A stretch of DNA of 64,000 nucleotides from Skeletonema tropicum. Lineage: Eukaryota > Bacillariophyta > Thalassiosirophyceae > Thalassiosirales > Thalassiosiraceae. The stretch spans positions 3,348,001 to 3,412,000 of the forward strand of contig CM074129.1 in the NCBI GenBank assembly GCA_037178625.1. Direction: 5' to 3'. The notes beneath the pieces were generated by a model. That model made no database searches and was not told the origin of the DNA. It worked only from the letters and a program-made list of their open reading frames with translations. The stretch's first letter is position 1. The number at the start of each line of letters is the position of its first letter. This document shows, in pieces, positions 42,088-53,276 of the stretch. Position numbers and translations under genes: made by a program.

Positions 42088-42905
42088 GGTTGAATGTATG
42101 AATAGAGGTTGGAGTGGTCGAAGGAACTACAGTTGACAACTGTTTGGAAAAGTTGGTACTTTTTATGACATTCGTGGTATTTTTCTTCAGAGGTGCTGAG
42201 GTGCTGCACGCATGCTGCCGCAGGGAAGAAGGTGGCGTGTGATCACACGTGTTGGGCGATGGTACATAAGGAGGTGGTGCTTGGCTGAAGAACATGCTGA
42301 AATTGTTGCGTTCTGACTCAGAAATGTCGGAGGGAAGTCCTCTTCCTCTCGAGCTCTTGATGTGTCATCTTCGCGTGACGTAACGCGCTTCAATGATATG
42401 AAGTGACGTCTTCCATTTTGTGACTTGTGAGTGAATGAACCGCGCGCAGATTGATTGTGCATGCAATTGAAGATGTGATGCCACAAGATGCGAGAAAACC
42501 TCAACCATGGGAACCCCTTTTGACCCTTTCATGCATCTAAATAATGAGAGGAGCTAAGTCGTTCGTTCTGTCGTTCTGTCGTTCTGTCGGTCGGTCGGTC
42601 GTTCTGTCGTTCTGTCGTTCTGTCGTTCTGTCCGGGCCCTTTGGCGTGTCCTTTGGCCTTCACGGGCATTTTCGATCGACTCTTTCTTTGATTGGCTTGA
42701 CTAATTTTTGCTGATGGAGGTGTCCACAAGCTCGCCCGGGGCGTTTCGAAAAAGCCCGCTTCGCGGTTTTTTCTCACGGGGTAAGAGAGGTAAATAAAAG
42801 TGTAGGCAACTAGAGTTTTGTACGTCTTTCTCCTCTATTTTGGTGCTTTAACCCGCGCAGCGGGCTAGCACGAGCGCCAGCGAGGCTAGTGGTAGATAAT
42901 AAGTA
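42088..42905. other. Intergenic with simple repeats
   Basis: About 820 bp upstream of the FAD4-like gene and left of the MITE-like element. Contains a TCGTTCTG repeat. No coding exon or RNA gene recognised. Confidence 0.4.
42559..42632. repeat. TCGTTCTG tandem repeat
   Basis: A 74-bp block made of TCGTTCTG units, interrupted in the middle by TCGG units, visible directly. Confidence 0.85.
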
Positions 42906-42930
42906 CCCTAATTAGTGAAAATAACGAGAC
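42906..42930 (+). repeat. Left terminal inverted repeat
   Basis: 25 bp starting CCCTAATTAG; pairs with 43528-43552 with one mismatch (position 11, T versus C). Confidence 0.85.
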
Positions 42931-43527
42931 TAGTCTCGTTTTGGCTCTTGGCCTGGTCTCGTTACCAAGGCCACCTCAAGACACTAGTCTCGTTATTGAA
43001 AAGTGGTCTCGTTAATTAAAAATGGTCTCGTTATGACTTAGCTATCTACTTATCTCTTACTTCCACACCTCTAGTGTATATAAAAATTAAAAATACACCT
43101 CTAGTGTATATATCTGAAGCATCACTGCATCTCTTATTCGATGTCATCTTCAGGAAACTCATCTGCTGCCTCATTTTCTGGATCATTGTAGTAGTCAATG
43201 CATCTGCTCCAGCGACTTGTTTCAATATTTTCCTCAACTTCTCCTCATCATACAACAACGGCACTACTGCTATCGTTTTCCTCTGTAGATTTGTATTGAC
43301 ACACAGTCCATGCTCTCCGCACAAGTTACTCAGGTACCATTTTCCAAGCCTCCACGGCCCATATCGCAAGCAACTGAGGAGTTGGAGCCTTGGGATGACC
43401 TTTCTCATGCTATTGTACAAGACGTTTCTCATAAAAAAGTTGCCTGTCTCTAGTCTCGTTTTGGATCTGTTGGACTTGTCTCGTTATCAAAGCGAGACCC
43501 GTTCACTGGTCTCGTTTTCCCGAAGTG

Positions 43528-43552
43528 GTCTCGTTATTTTCGCTAATTAGGG
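43528..43552 (-). repeat. Right terminal inverted repeat
   Basis: Ends CTAATTAGGG and is followed by TA; reverse complement of the left end. Confidence 0.85.
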
Positions 43553-43639
43553 TACCATACTTGTGTTGTTGTGGATCATGGTCGATAAATAGTAATGATA
43601 CTCTCTAGAGTGTGGTAACATCTGCTACTTGAAGAAATA

Positions 43640-45469
43640 ATGCACTTGCTGCAACTGGCCGTTATCATAATACACTTCAGTGCCCATGCATATGCAAGGG
43701 AGGAAAAGAGCATTAGCTACATAACTACTTGCGTCCCCCAAGGCCCCAACGGCGATTGTGGTTTTGGAATATTCAATGACAATACTTGTGAATGCAACTG
43801 TATACCTCCTTATTGCTTTGACGAATTGTATCAATCATGTGTTTCGGTAAGATTTTTCACTATTATATGCAGTTTAATTCTGTCTTGCTGTTTGCACATC
43901 TAACTGAATTGTTCCGCACAAAATCAAATTATGTAGCAAGGATCATGTCACAATCCATTTGAAGGCTGCACGCCATATGTCAATTGTCCATATTATTACA
44001 ATCCTTCTGGTAAATGTGATAGCTCGCCAGAGATACACCCTGGTGTATTCACGGTCTTTTGGGACGCTTTCTCATGTTGTACAGCTAATTTTCCATCCGA
44101 AGTATCGAAGTGTGTAGCCGCTGCTGCAGAGACTTCGGAACCAACTGTTGCGCCGACATCAGTAGCTGTATCAAAGGAATTAGTATCAATACCTCCAATA
44201 CCTATTACGTTCTTGGTCAATTTAACTTCTCCTCTAGAGCTTGAAGTGAATATGTTGGAAGCTATTATTATCAACTCAACCGCCAATGAAGTTGAAAGTG
44301 AATTACATGCAACAATACAATCAATGAAGCTTTCAACAAGGACAAATCAAGAGGGAGGAGGTGTAGACTTATCGTTTGAGATACATCCCATCGTCATTAT
44401 TGATGCAGACATGAGCTACACTGTTCAGGACATGCGTGCTTCGATCTTGAAAATATTGAACAATCAAAATAGCATCATTGCTTTACAAATTGAAGAGCTT
44501 TTGGGGCAGGATATTGATATGTTAATACCATCAATACAGAGCAATGATGGCGTCGAGGATAGCAACAACATACTCACTGCTGTTCTAGCGAGTACATTAT
44601 CAGCCATATCTATTCTGATTTGCGTTGGTGGTCTAATAATACGTCAAAGAGGAAAACGGAAAAACAAGTCATTGACAGTGCAGGAAGTTGCAGTAGCGGA
44701 CAATAATCAGATTGTTGCAGTTGATCATAACTCAGCTGTGGGCTCTACTCTGCAACATCAAATAGCCGATGACGCGTCACTCTCATTTAGAGCACATGAG
44801 ACGGACGATGGATACGATGGAGGCAACTCGACGTACAATATGAATACTGCTTTCAATGAATCAGATTTTTCCTTACCGACAATCGCCTCTTCAGTAGGAG
44901 AAGGTGATAGTGTATTGGGCTTGCTGTATTATGAAGGTGGTCCGGACTCTTCAGAGAGTGAGGAAGATGGACACCAGTCAAGAGCGGCTTCTCGCGCATC
45001 TCGAAGAAGCCGGCGATCGAGTAGATCAAAGAAATCCAAACAAAAATCAACAGATCCTCGTAAATACAGAGCAAGTGCAACAAAAACATCTCGTAGAAGC
45101 AGTAGAGAAATTTCACTGGAAAAGGTAGACGAGGGCAACGACTATCGGCGAAGCAAGAGCAAGAAACCAGACCCCGATGGCTTCGACGCAAGTACGATAA
45201 CGTCAGCATCACATTCTCGACAAGGATCGGCGATTATCAATAGAGGAGGATCATTGGCACCGACAAATGTGTCCAGTATTGCAGATGCCGACGATTCATT
45301 AATTTTTGATACCTATCCACCAATGCGTCCTCCTGCAGGTGTTGAATCAGTGGCATCCACTGCTCACGCACCCAGCATTGTGACCGAGCATTCAACGAAA
45401 TCAAAATCTATTCCACGCTACGATTCTCAAAGCAAACGAAATATTCCTGGCGGTTTGAGAGGAGGATGA
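43640..45469 (+). CDS. Type I membrane protein with a double-Cys extracellular module and Ser/Arg tail
   Basis: Two exons, join(43640..43846, 43937..45469), 579 residues; the 90-nt intron has a GTAAGA donor and a TGTAG acceptor, and both exons share phase. Signal peptide 1-19. A Cys-rich ectodomain (about 30-155) includes GDCGFGIFNDNTCECNC and ends in FWDAFSCCTANFPSEVSKCV, which looks like one copy of the module repeated in the next gene. A SEA-like stretch follows (about 162-275), then a membrane helix (about 282-305) and RQRGKRKNK. The cytosolic tail of about 270 residues is acidic, then Ser/Arg-rich (SRAASRASRRSRRSSRSKK). Its start is only about 90 bp from the MITE-like element. A receptor or wall-anchoring role is an inference. 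Confidence 0.75.
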
Positions 45470-46149
45470 TGGCGAAGACCGCGCCGATGCATACTTACTC
45501 TGTCAGCGTCAAGTCGGGCGAACGCTCACATGATCTACAAATCAACCGGACAAGACACCCCGATTATTAGAGATGGTTACAAATAAGAACCAAACCTTTC
45601 TTTTCTTTTATTTGAAAGCAGAGATGATATGATCAAAGAATGACCCTGCTCTAGAGAAAAGATGTTAACATTGGCTGATCAGCCAGGCGATCAACATACT
45701 TTGGCAACCCAGACTTAGTTGTAGAGAGAAGTATCTTATGGACAAATAACGACTTACTGGTATCACAAGACATGTATGTAGGAATACAGTCTACAAAAGG
45801 CCCTACAAATTATCTAGCTTCTTACCTGCGCCCCATTCCAATTTTATCAGCCCCTCTTTAGCCCAACCGGTATTCGCACTTACCAGCCTAAACTCGCCCG
45901 AAAACAAAAAACAACGACAACACTGATGACCATGGCAGAGGCGGAGGCGGCCGTGTTATGTTAGAGCTAATCTAAGAAGCAGATCGCACAACAACGTTGT
46001 TTAATTGTCTGCCTATTCCGAAAAAAAAAATGGTGCCTTCCAACTGCTGCTCTATTGAGGATGAGAGTCTTCCCCTACACGCGCACGCGGATTTTGTGAA
46101 CATTGTTATTTCTCCTCATACATTTTCATCGATCCATAATAGACGGAAG
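45470..46149. other. Intergenic/5' region, no gene seen
   Basis: About 680 bp between the two Cys-module genes, including the presumed promoter and 5' UTR of the large secreted protein. An upstream in-frame ATG at 46030 follows a run of A; nothing else recognised. Confidence 0.4.
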
Positions 46150-49100
46150 ATGATACGGCAGCGTTGCACCATTAAGAAGAAGATCACGAAATCAGCCCTT
46201 CTTTTGATAGTGCAGATTCTAATATTGGGCTGTCGGGCTTCAAGTGAACACGATGACGCTGTTCTGCAACGACAGCTACAGGTTCAAGATAATTGGATTG
46301 CGGATCAAGGTGGACTTCGCTGCACCAACGACCAAGAGCAGGAGAGCTGGATGACAAGTCATAAAACAATCCCAGACTGCTGTAGAAGTCACTTTGCCTG
46401 GGATGAACAAAAATGTTTGCAGAATACAGCTAAGTGGCTTAGTGAGGCAACTAATCCCTTTTTTTCAGAACTTCATCAACAAGAAAAATTCTATCCCGAC
46501 ACGGCTGCTGGGATTTGTAGACCAGATTCGCCTCAGAGACCTGAATGGATGAGCATTTTGGTTTCAAGTTACAGTCAGTGCTGCCAAGAGCACATTCCAT
46601 GGGACATTGACAAGTGTATGCAGGGGAGTGCGCCGGTGAATGACGACGTGTCAGCTTCTACAGAAAGTTTCTATCCCGACACGGCTGCTGGAATCTGTAA
46701 ACCAGATTCGCCAGAGAGACCTGCATGGATGAATATTCTGGTTTCAAGTTACAGTCAGTGTTGTCAAGAACACATACCATGGGACATTGAAAATTGTATG
46801 AAGGGGAATGTCCCGGTGAATGACGACGTGTCAGATTCGTCACAATTATACTATCCCGACACGACTGCTGGGATTTGTAAACCAGATTCGCCTCAGAGAC
46901 CTACATGGATGAATATTCTGGTTCCAAGTTACAGTCAGTGTTGTCAAGAGTACATACCATTTGACACTGAAAATTGTATGAAGGGGAATGTCCCGGTGAA
47001 TGACGACGTGTCAGATTCGTCACAATTATACTATCCCGACACGACTGCTGGGATTTGTAAACCAGATTCGCCAGAGAGACCTAAATGGATGAATATTCTG
47101 GTTCCAAGTTACAGTCAGTGTTGTCAAGAGTACATACCATTTGACACTGAAAATTGTATGAAGGGGAATGTCCCGGTGAATGACGACGTGTCAGATTCGT
47201 CACAATTATACTATCCCGACGCGACTGCTGGGATTTGTAAACCAGATTCGCCAGAGAGACCTACATGGATGAATATTCTGGTTCCAGGGTACAGAAAGTG
47301 CTGTGAAGATCACTTAGCATATGATTTTGAGAAGTGTATGAATAATGAACCGGAACCGCTACCGCAAATCAACCCGATCTATTTTACTGTAACGCCTCCA
47401 ACATCAACTCCTATGTTGGCCGGCTTTTATGCCGATGCTACTCTTAGGAAGTGTCTGCGGAATTCACCAAACAAGCCTGCTTGGAACGAAGATTTGGCAC
47501 CAACTCATTTAGAATGTTGTAGAAAATATCTCGACTGGGCATTCAAAGATTGTGTTGCCGACATACCACCCACGTTCCGGCCAACATCGTATCCAATCGC
47601 AGCAAAGGACATTCCTGATCCGACAACTTCACCGACGGAGAGCCCTCACGTCGGTGGCTTCTATGCTGATGATGTTGCTAGACAGTGTCTACCAAATTCG
47701 GCAGACAGGCCCATGTGGAACACAAACATTGCTGCAACTCATTTAGAATGCTGTCAAAAATATCTCGATTGGGCGTTCGTTGAATGCGTGGTGAACATAC
47801 CTCCATCATTGAAGCCAACAAGAACTCCCACGATTGCGCCGACACCGAAACCGACTAAAACGCCTGTGACTGCTGAGGTAAGTTTTTTTTTTATCATGGA
47901 AGTATTCATTGCTCATGATACGTCGACCGTGCTCACTAACCGTCGTTCTCGTTTCAGCCAACAATATCTTTTACGCCAACATCAAGGCCAACGACTTCGC
48001 CGACAACTCTATATTGGAAGCCAACAAGTGTTCCCTCGATTGCGCCGACAGCTCAACCGACTGAATCTCAAACACCTACTAATACGCCTACGACAGGAAC
48101 ACCAACAATTGAGCCAACAACATCAGCACCAACTCGAAATCCCTCAACTATTCTGTATTATGCCGATACCACTCTGTCGCATTGCCTAGAAGATTCGATT
48201 GATAGGCCGCAATGGAATGATGAATTTACAGCAGACTATAAAGAATGCTGTGAAAAATTCTTGCCGTGGGTATTTGGTGAATGTATGAAGCATAAGCCAG
48301 TGGATCCATCAGTAACTACAACTTCAAGCACGAGTGACCCAACTAGTAGCCCTACCACAACTAGGTATTATGCTGATACTTCTTTGTCAAGATGTGTCAA
48401 AGACTCGATAACAAGACCACGTTGGATTGAAGAATCAGCCCTTGAATCAGATTATTCCGAGTGTTGCAAAATTCATCTAAACTGGGTATACGATGCCTGT
48501 ATGGAACACGCACCTGAGGAACCCGAGCAACCTGATGCGGAGGAAGAAATGGTTGAAATGGATGCTACAGTCCCAGCTGTCATTGACTGTCTCAAACTTC
48601 GACGAGGTGCATGCAACCAAAACAGTTCATGCAAGTGGTTAGGAGCCCCCCACAGGCGATGCGATTTTAAAGATGGCGAGAATAGCGCGGCTTCCAGTAC
48701 TACGACAACAACTGCCCCGTCACTGCACAAATATTACGTAAATACGATCAATGGAAAATGTCTCATTCACACTGCCGACACGCCATTGTGGGTAGTCATT
48801 CACAAGAATTTTGAGGAATGTTGTGAAGCGTCATGGTTTGTCAATTGTAAAGAGTTCATTCCCCTGGCACCAATGAGTGGAACTGTCGGTTCTAGCGAAG
48901 ATGAAAACAAAGTGATTGAAGTAATTGCGCGAGGATCACTAAATCTTTACTTCCTAGCAGACCTTCCATCGCCGAATTCACTCAAGTGGATGAGGCTCAT
49001 TAAAGCTCTGAGAGAAACCTTCATGACGATACTTCAAGGAAGTGAGCAATATCACCCGGGGATAGAATTGAGCTTTGTGAGCCTTGGCTACACGAGTTTG

Positions 49101-51635
49101 TTGCAAAGACGTCTCTCTCCTGCACAAGAGTCGGTAGAGACTGGTGTTCGTCAACTGCAGGAATTAACAAAGCTTGAATTTGAATTGACTATTCCAATTC
49201 TCTGCGATTCCGATTGTCAATTGAATACCTGGAATTTGGGTGTTGAAACATTCGAGAAAATGGAGAAATACTTCGTTGACGCAGTCAACTCAGGAGTTTT
49301 AGCTACTCTCCTGCTCGAGAGTGGCAAAGCGTTAGGTATTTTTTATACCACATCCGACGCCCCAGTCGCTGGAGATGCGAAATTAACCTATCAGTATTCC
49401 ATTTCAAGTAAAAAAACGTGGATGCCAAGCCCAGGGCCAACTTCGCTCACAATGGAAGAAGTATATGCTGAGGTTGACGAGTTGGATGAAGAGTTGGACG
49501 AAGAGTTTGAGTTGGAGTTTTATCCCGATTACGTGAATGACGTTTGCAAGTCGGATGGCAATGCGCCCAGCTACGAAGACAATTTTTTCGACACTCTGGA
49601 GGATTGCTGCAATTTCCCATGGATTGATTATGGCACATGTAAAAGGAACAGCGTGGTTGCGACAAGGCCACCCACACCTCGTCCGACGCGACTACCGACG
49701 CGACTACCGACGCGACTACCGACACGAAAGCCAACACCAAAGCCATCAGAAACGTCAACCAGTGATAGTCTACAGCAAAATTCAGGAGCAGCCTGTTCTT
49801 TGATCAGTCGTAGAGGAAAGTGCAATTGGACATCAGGCTGCGAGTGGAAATCTACAGCTTCCGGGAATTATTGTGTCTCTGTAACCGCTTTCAATGAAGC
49901 TATCCCTCCACCAACTATCCCCCCAACACGGTTTCCAACGCGATTTCCAACACGGTTACCAACGCGATTTCCAACACGAAAGCCATCGCCAAAGCCAACC
50001 GCAAAGCCTCAAACTCCCAAACCAACTACACTTGTATACTATCCGGATCTTGCTGCTGGTGTATGTAAATTTGATGGCAATCACGCAGGAATTCCATATC
50101 AGTTTGCGACAGCTAAAGATTGTTGTCGCAACCGCTTGTTTGATTTTGTTTTTTGTATGAAGATGACGGATCCGTATGCTATCATAGAAACTGAAGTCCC
50201 TACTCCGAGACCCACACCTAGTCCTACTCCGAATCCTACTCCGAGACCCACACCTAGTCCTACTCCGAAACCCACACCTAGTCCTACTCCGAGATCTACT
50301 CCGAGACCAACACCTAGTCCTACTCCGAGACCTACACCGAAGCCAATTACACCGAATTCAACAGATGAGCCAACTAGCTGCAAATGGCATCCCGATCCTG
50401 TAGCTTTCGGGACTTGCAAATACTCGAATGAATACCCGAGCATCTGGGCGAGTTCTGGCATGGCAGAAAATTATTTGCACAACTCTTACGAAGCTTGTTG
50501 TAGTATAGTGTTCAAGAATATCGGATGTTCAAAGGTAGAAGCGTGCCAAATCGATGAACCCAGCACGACGGTAACTTTAAAGCCAACAGTGCCTATTCCC
50601 ATGCCGCCCACTTCAAAGCCAACGACAAGAACACCGACGCTGCGGCCAACCACAGCAACGCCGACGCCGTGGCCAACCACAGCAACGCCGACACCGCTAC
50701 CAACGAGTCAGGCGCCAACCCAGGCGCCAACCCCATACACCCTTCCACCTGTAATCAAAGGTACCATCGACGCCACGGAGTTTACAACGGGCATCTTTGA
50801 CGGATTTGAGAAAGGTCTAACTTCTGTTTGGCCTTGGGCTACGACTTCAACTCTTCCTTGGTCTCTTGATACGTCTGAAACTTTTGAGGGTAGCTTCTCT
50901 GCTCGCAGCTCTCCAGTGAAGAATATGGGCGATAAGTCCAACCTTCATATTGCAATCACATCCCCTCATGGAGGCGTGATCGACTTTTGGATCAAGTCTG
51001 ATGTTCAGATGCCTTATAGTGCTATTTTCATCTACATTGACTCGGCAAGCGAGTTTGGTTTTACATACCCTACTAGTGAGTGGCAGTCAATTACTATGGA
51101 AATTCCCGAAGGGCAGCATGTTGTAAAGATTTCTGTGCAGAAGCCTGATTTTTTTCTACCACCTGGAGGAAATCACGTGTCGCATACGGCTTGGTTAGAT
51201 AGTGTCACATACACCCCAAAAATTATAGAAGGGTTCGAAGGGGGAAAACTGGAGTTTGACTCCGAAATGTCTTTCGTTGGTGGAGTTCCATGGGGATTTG
51301 ATTCAAGTGTTGCCTACGAAGGAACCACCTCGCTACGTAGTCCCATCATTTTCACTGGTCAATCCAACGTTTTATTGGAAATGATCATGCCAAAAAGTGG
51401 ATCCCTCATTAGTTTCTGGTACAGGGCAAGTGTTTCTATGCCATATGATAGGTTTACTTTCAAAATTAATGGACAGATAAGGGTTGACGTCACTCAAAGG
51501 CAGGACGACTGGAAACAATTCACGACCTTTATACCAGCTGGAGAAGCAGTAATGGAATGGTCTTACAAAGTGTCATCTGCAGGGCAATTAGGAAGAGTTT
51601 GGATTGATGATATTCAGATTATTCCTAGATATTAA
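46150..51635 (+). CDS. Giant secreted Cys-rich modular protein with Thr/Pro linkers and C-terminal beta-sandwich domains
   Basis: join(46150..47877, 47958..51635), 1801 residues; the 80-nt intron has a GTAAGT donor and TTTCAG acceptor with phase 0. The ATG at 46150 gives a clean signal peptide (basic start, then [15 protein letters not shown]); an in-frame ATG at 46030 would add 40 residues. About 14 modules of the form YYxD(x5)C(x5-6)PxW(x8)YxxCC(x5)W(x4)C follow, five of them near-identical 60-residue repeats. Between modules are Thr/Pro linkers ([11 protein letters not shown]). Two segments read GxCNxxxxCxW. A 170-residue domain of unknown type begins near [20 protein letters not shown]. 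The end carries two similar beta-sandwich-like domains ([14 protein letters not shown]... and [16 protein letters not shown]...). No membrane anchor. Likely a cell-wall or extracellular matrix protein. Confidence 0.78.
46489..47388 (+). repeat. Five in-frame 180-bp tandem repeats inside the Cys-module gene
   Basis: Units start at 46489, 46669, 46849, 47029 and 47209. Units 3 to 5 are almost identical at DNA level for long stretches, including silent positions, which points to recent duplication or gene conversion. Each encodes one 60-residue module. Confidence 0.92.
50196..50346 (+). repeat. Pro/Thr-coding minisatellite
   Basis: Repeats of CCTACTCCGAGACC and ACACCTAGT within the coding frame give [11 protein letters not shown] linkers, candidate O-glycosylation sites. 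Confidence 0.85.
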
Positions 51636-51669
51636 AAGATAAGATATCTATTGAAATATTGACGTTTGA

Positions 51670-52980
51670 TTATAGCACACGAAGTTTTACAAAGCGGTCG
51701 CGTCCGCAAAAGTCCTTGTAGGTAGATATACATTCAACTCCTAAACGCGCTGATTCCTGAGATCCAGGAGATAACCAATCTGCTATAAGAGAAGGATGAG
51801 AGTCATCGACTTCCATCCAGCAATTTCCACTTGTCCATTCCGGCAAGCGTCTAACTATGTGTCTAATTATGTCTAATCCATCGTCTCCGCCACATAACGC
51901 TTTGTCACTTTCATACCTACTAACATCTTCTGACAAGGTTGCCATATCTTTTGATGGGATATACGGAGGGTTTGAAACTACAATATCAAAGTCCATCTTG
52001 TAGGTGTTGCACTCCTGTGTATTTGTAAAATCGTCTGCGGAGCATAAAATTGCTTCGTACATTGTATTCACCTCGAGTCCTTCTTTCGTATCAACATGAT
52101 TTGCCAAGAACCTTTTTGCATTGTTGTTCGACAACTCTACTGCTTCAGGCAGAACATCAAGTGCTACCACTTGTACTTCATCACAGTATCTATTGACGAT
52201 CGCCAAACCAATAGCTCCAGTACCACAACCTACATCCAGTATGCGTATTCTTTCGCTGGTGCTACCTCTATTTCGAATCAATTCTGAGACTTCCTCCAAA
52301 ACAAATTCAACCAACTCCTCAGTTTCGGGTCTTGGACAGAGCATTGGCTCTTTGATTTTCAAACCAACCAAATCGTGAAAGTCCCACTGACCAATGATGT
52401 ATTGTAACGGTTCCAAGTGCATTCTCCTATTGAGCAAAGATTGGAAAGTATTGCATTGTTCTTCAGACATTGGTTGATTTGCCAGTATGGAGTTTGAAGT
52501 AGATGGCAGTCTCAGTATTTCCCGCAACTCACGATGACCATGCTCCCAGCTTAGATCCAATGAATACGACAATAAGTTCAGGGCACTTTCTTCTGGCTCT
52601 GGAATTGATTTCTTCTCTAGAGCTTGGATTGCATCGTTCAATGCAGTTTGTACTGTTATACCAGGAGTCGGCTGCACTGCTGCTGCTGCATCGTCGCCAA
52701 TGTTGCTTGATAGGTGTCGAGCAGTCGAGTATATAGAAGTACTATGTAAAGGAATAATACTTCCATTTCGTATCTTGCACCGAGTATGCATGGGAAAGGA
52801 TAGAGATGAACAAATTTTGCGATGTCGGCGGCCACTCATTGATATTATTATTTGTGATGCCGTGCTCGATGAAAAAGCGCACCTTCTTCTCGCTGCTGCT
52901 TGAACTCTCGTCCAGTTCGCAGACGACGACAGAAGTAAAAGCATTATTTTTAGAATCAATTGCACCGTGTAGGCGGGCAT
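51670..52980 (-). CDS. HEMK1: HemK/PrmC-type release-factor glutamine methyltransferase
   Basis: 436 residues from the ATG at 52980 (an upstream GTG at 53028 is not used). Hydrophobic/Arg-rich presequence (1-90) suits an organelle. PrmC N-terminal helical domain at about 110-215 (CPRPETEELVEFVLEEV at its end). SAM motif I is ILDVGCGTGAIGLA and the catalytic motif is NPPYIP. The family methylates the Gln of the GGQ motif in class 1 peptide release factors; with a presequence the target is probably a mitochondrial or plastid release factor. Length is somewhat above bacterial PrmC because of the presequence and an insert near 300. Confidence 0.9.
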   Translation of the reverse strand: MPAYTVQLILKIMLLLLSSSANWTRVQAAARRRCAFSSSTASQIIISMSGRRHRKICSSLSFPMHTRCKIRNGSIIPLHSTSIYSTARHLSSNIGDDAAAAVQPTPGITVQTALNDAIQALEKKSIPEPEESALNLLSYSLDLSWEHGHRELREILRLPSTSNSILANQPMSEEQCNTFQSLLNRRMHLEPLQYIIGQWDFHDLVGLKIKEPMLCPRPETEELVEFVLEEVSELIRNRGSTSERIRILDVGCGTGAIGLAIVNRYCDEVQVVALDVLPEAVELSNNNAKRFLANHVDTKEGLEVNTMYEAILCSADDFTNTQECNTYKMDFDIVVSNPPYIPSKDMATLSEDVSRYESDKALCGGDDGLDIIRHIVRRLPEWTSGNCWMEVDDSHPSLIADWLSPGSQESARLGVECISTYKDFCGRDRFVKLRVL

Positions 52981-53276
52981 GGCTACTGTATATAGATCTC
53001 TGCAGCTAAGTGGCAAGGATAGTACCACTGATCGATGCAGCTCTGCCTGATGCTAGCTCTCTCACTGCATCCCCTCAGGTTTGAATTTGGCGCCACTCCA
53101 TAAAAATGGCGCCACCATCCACCATCATGAAAAGAACATCAAAAATTTGGCGAGGGAAAGGGTTGATGGAAGGTGACGATGATGGTGATGAAGAGCAGAT
53201 AATCCACCATATGGTAGAGTGTCAGCGAGGAACAGATGTGTTATTGGTGGCAATAGCGAAACAACAATAATCCAAT

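Larger units (their letters stand above)
42906..43552. mobile_element. MITE-like element with 25-bp terminal inverted repeats
   Basis: A 647-bp element. The left end CCCTAATTAGTGAAAATAAC plus GAGAC (42906-42930) is the reverse complement of the right end (43528-43552) at 24 of 25 positions. Both ends are flanked by TA (42904-42905 and 43553-43554), consistent with a TA target duplication as made by Tc1/mariner-type transposases. Inside each end are further GTCTCGTT copies, in both orientations. A minus-strand open frame (43046-43432) in the middle does not resemble a transposase I know, so this is probably non-autonomous. Confidence 0.8.

Noticed and set aside
43046..43432. Open frame inside the MITE-like element as a transposase
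   Set aside because: 128 codons only, no DDE/D motif or helix-turn-helix that I can recognise; possibly a captured fragment.
44853..45212. Minus-strand frames opposite the Ser/Arg tail of the membrane protein
   Set aside because: Antisense images of a Ser/Arg/Lys-rich coding region without independent support.
50099..50461. Gly/Val-rich minus-strand frame opposite the Pro/Thr repeats
   Set aside because: Direct complement of the Pro/Thr minisatellite; low-complexity shadow.
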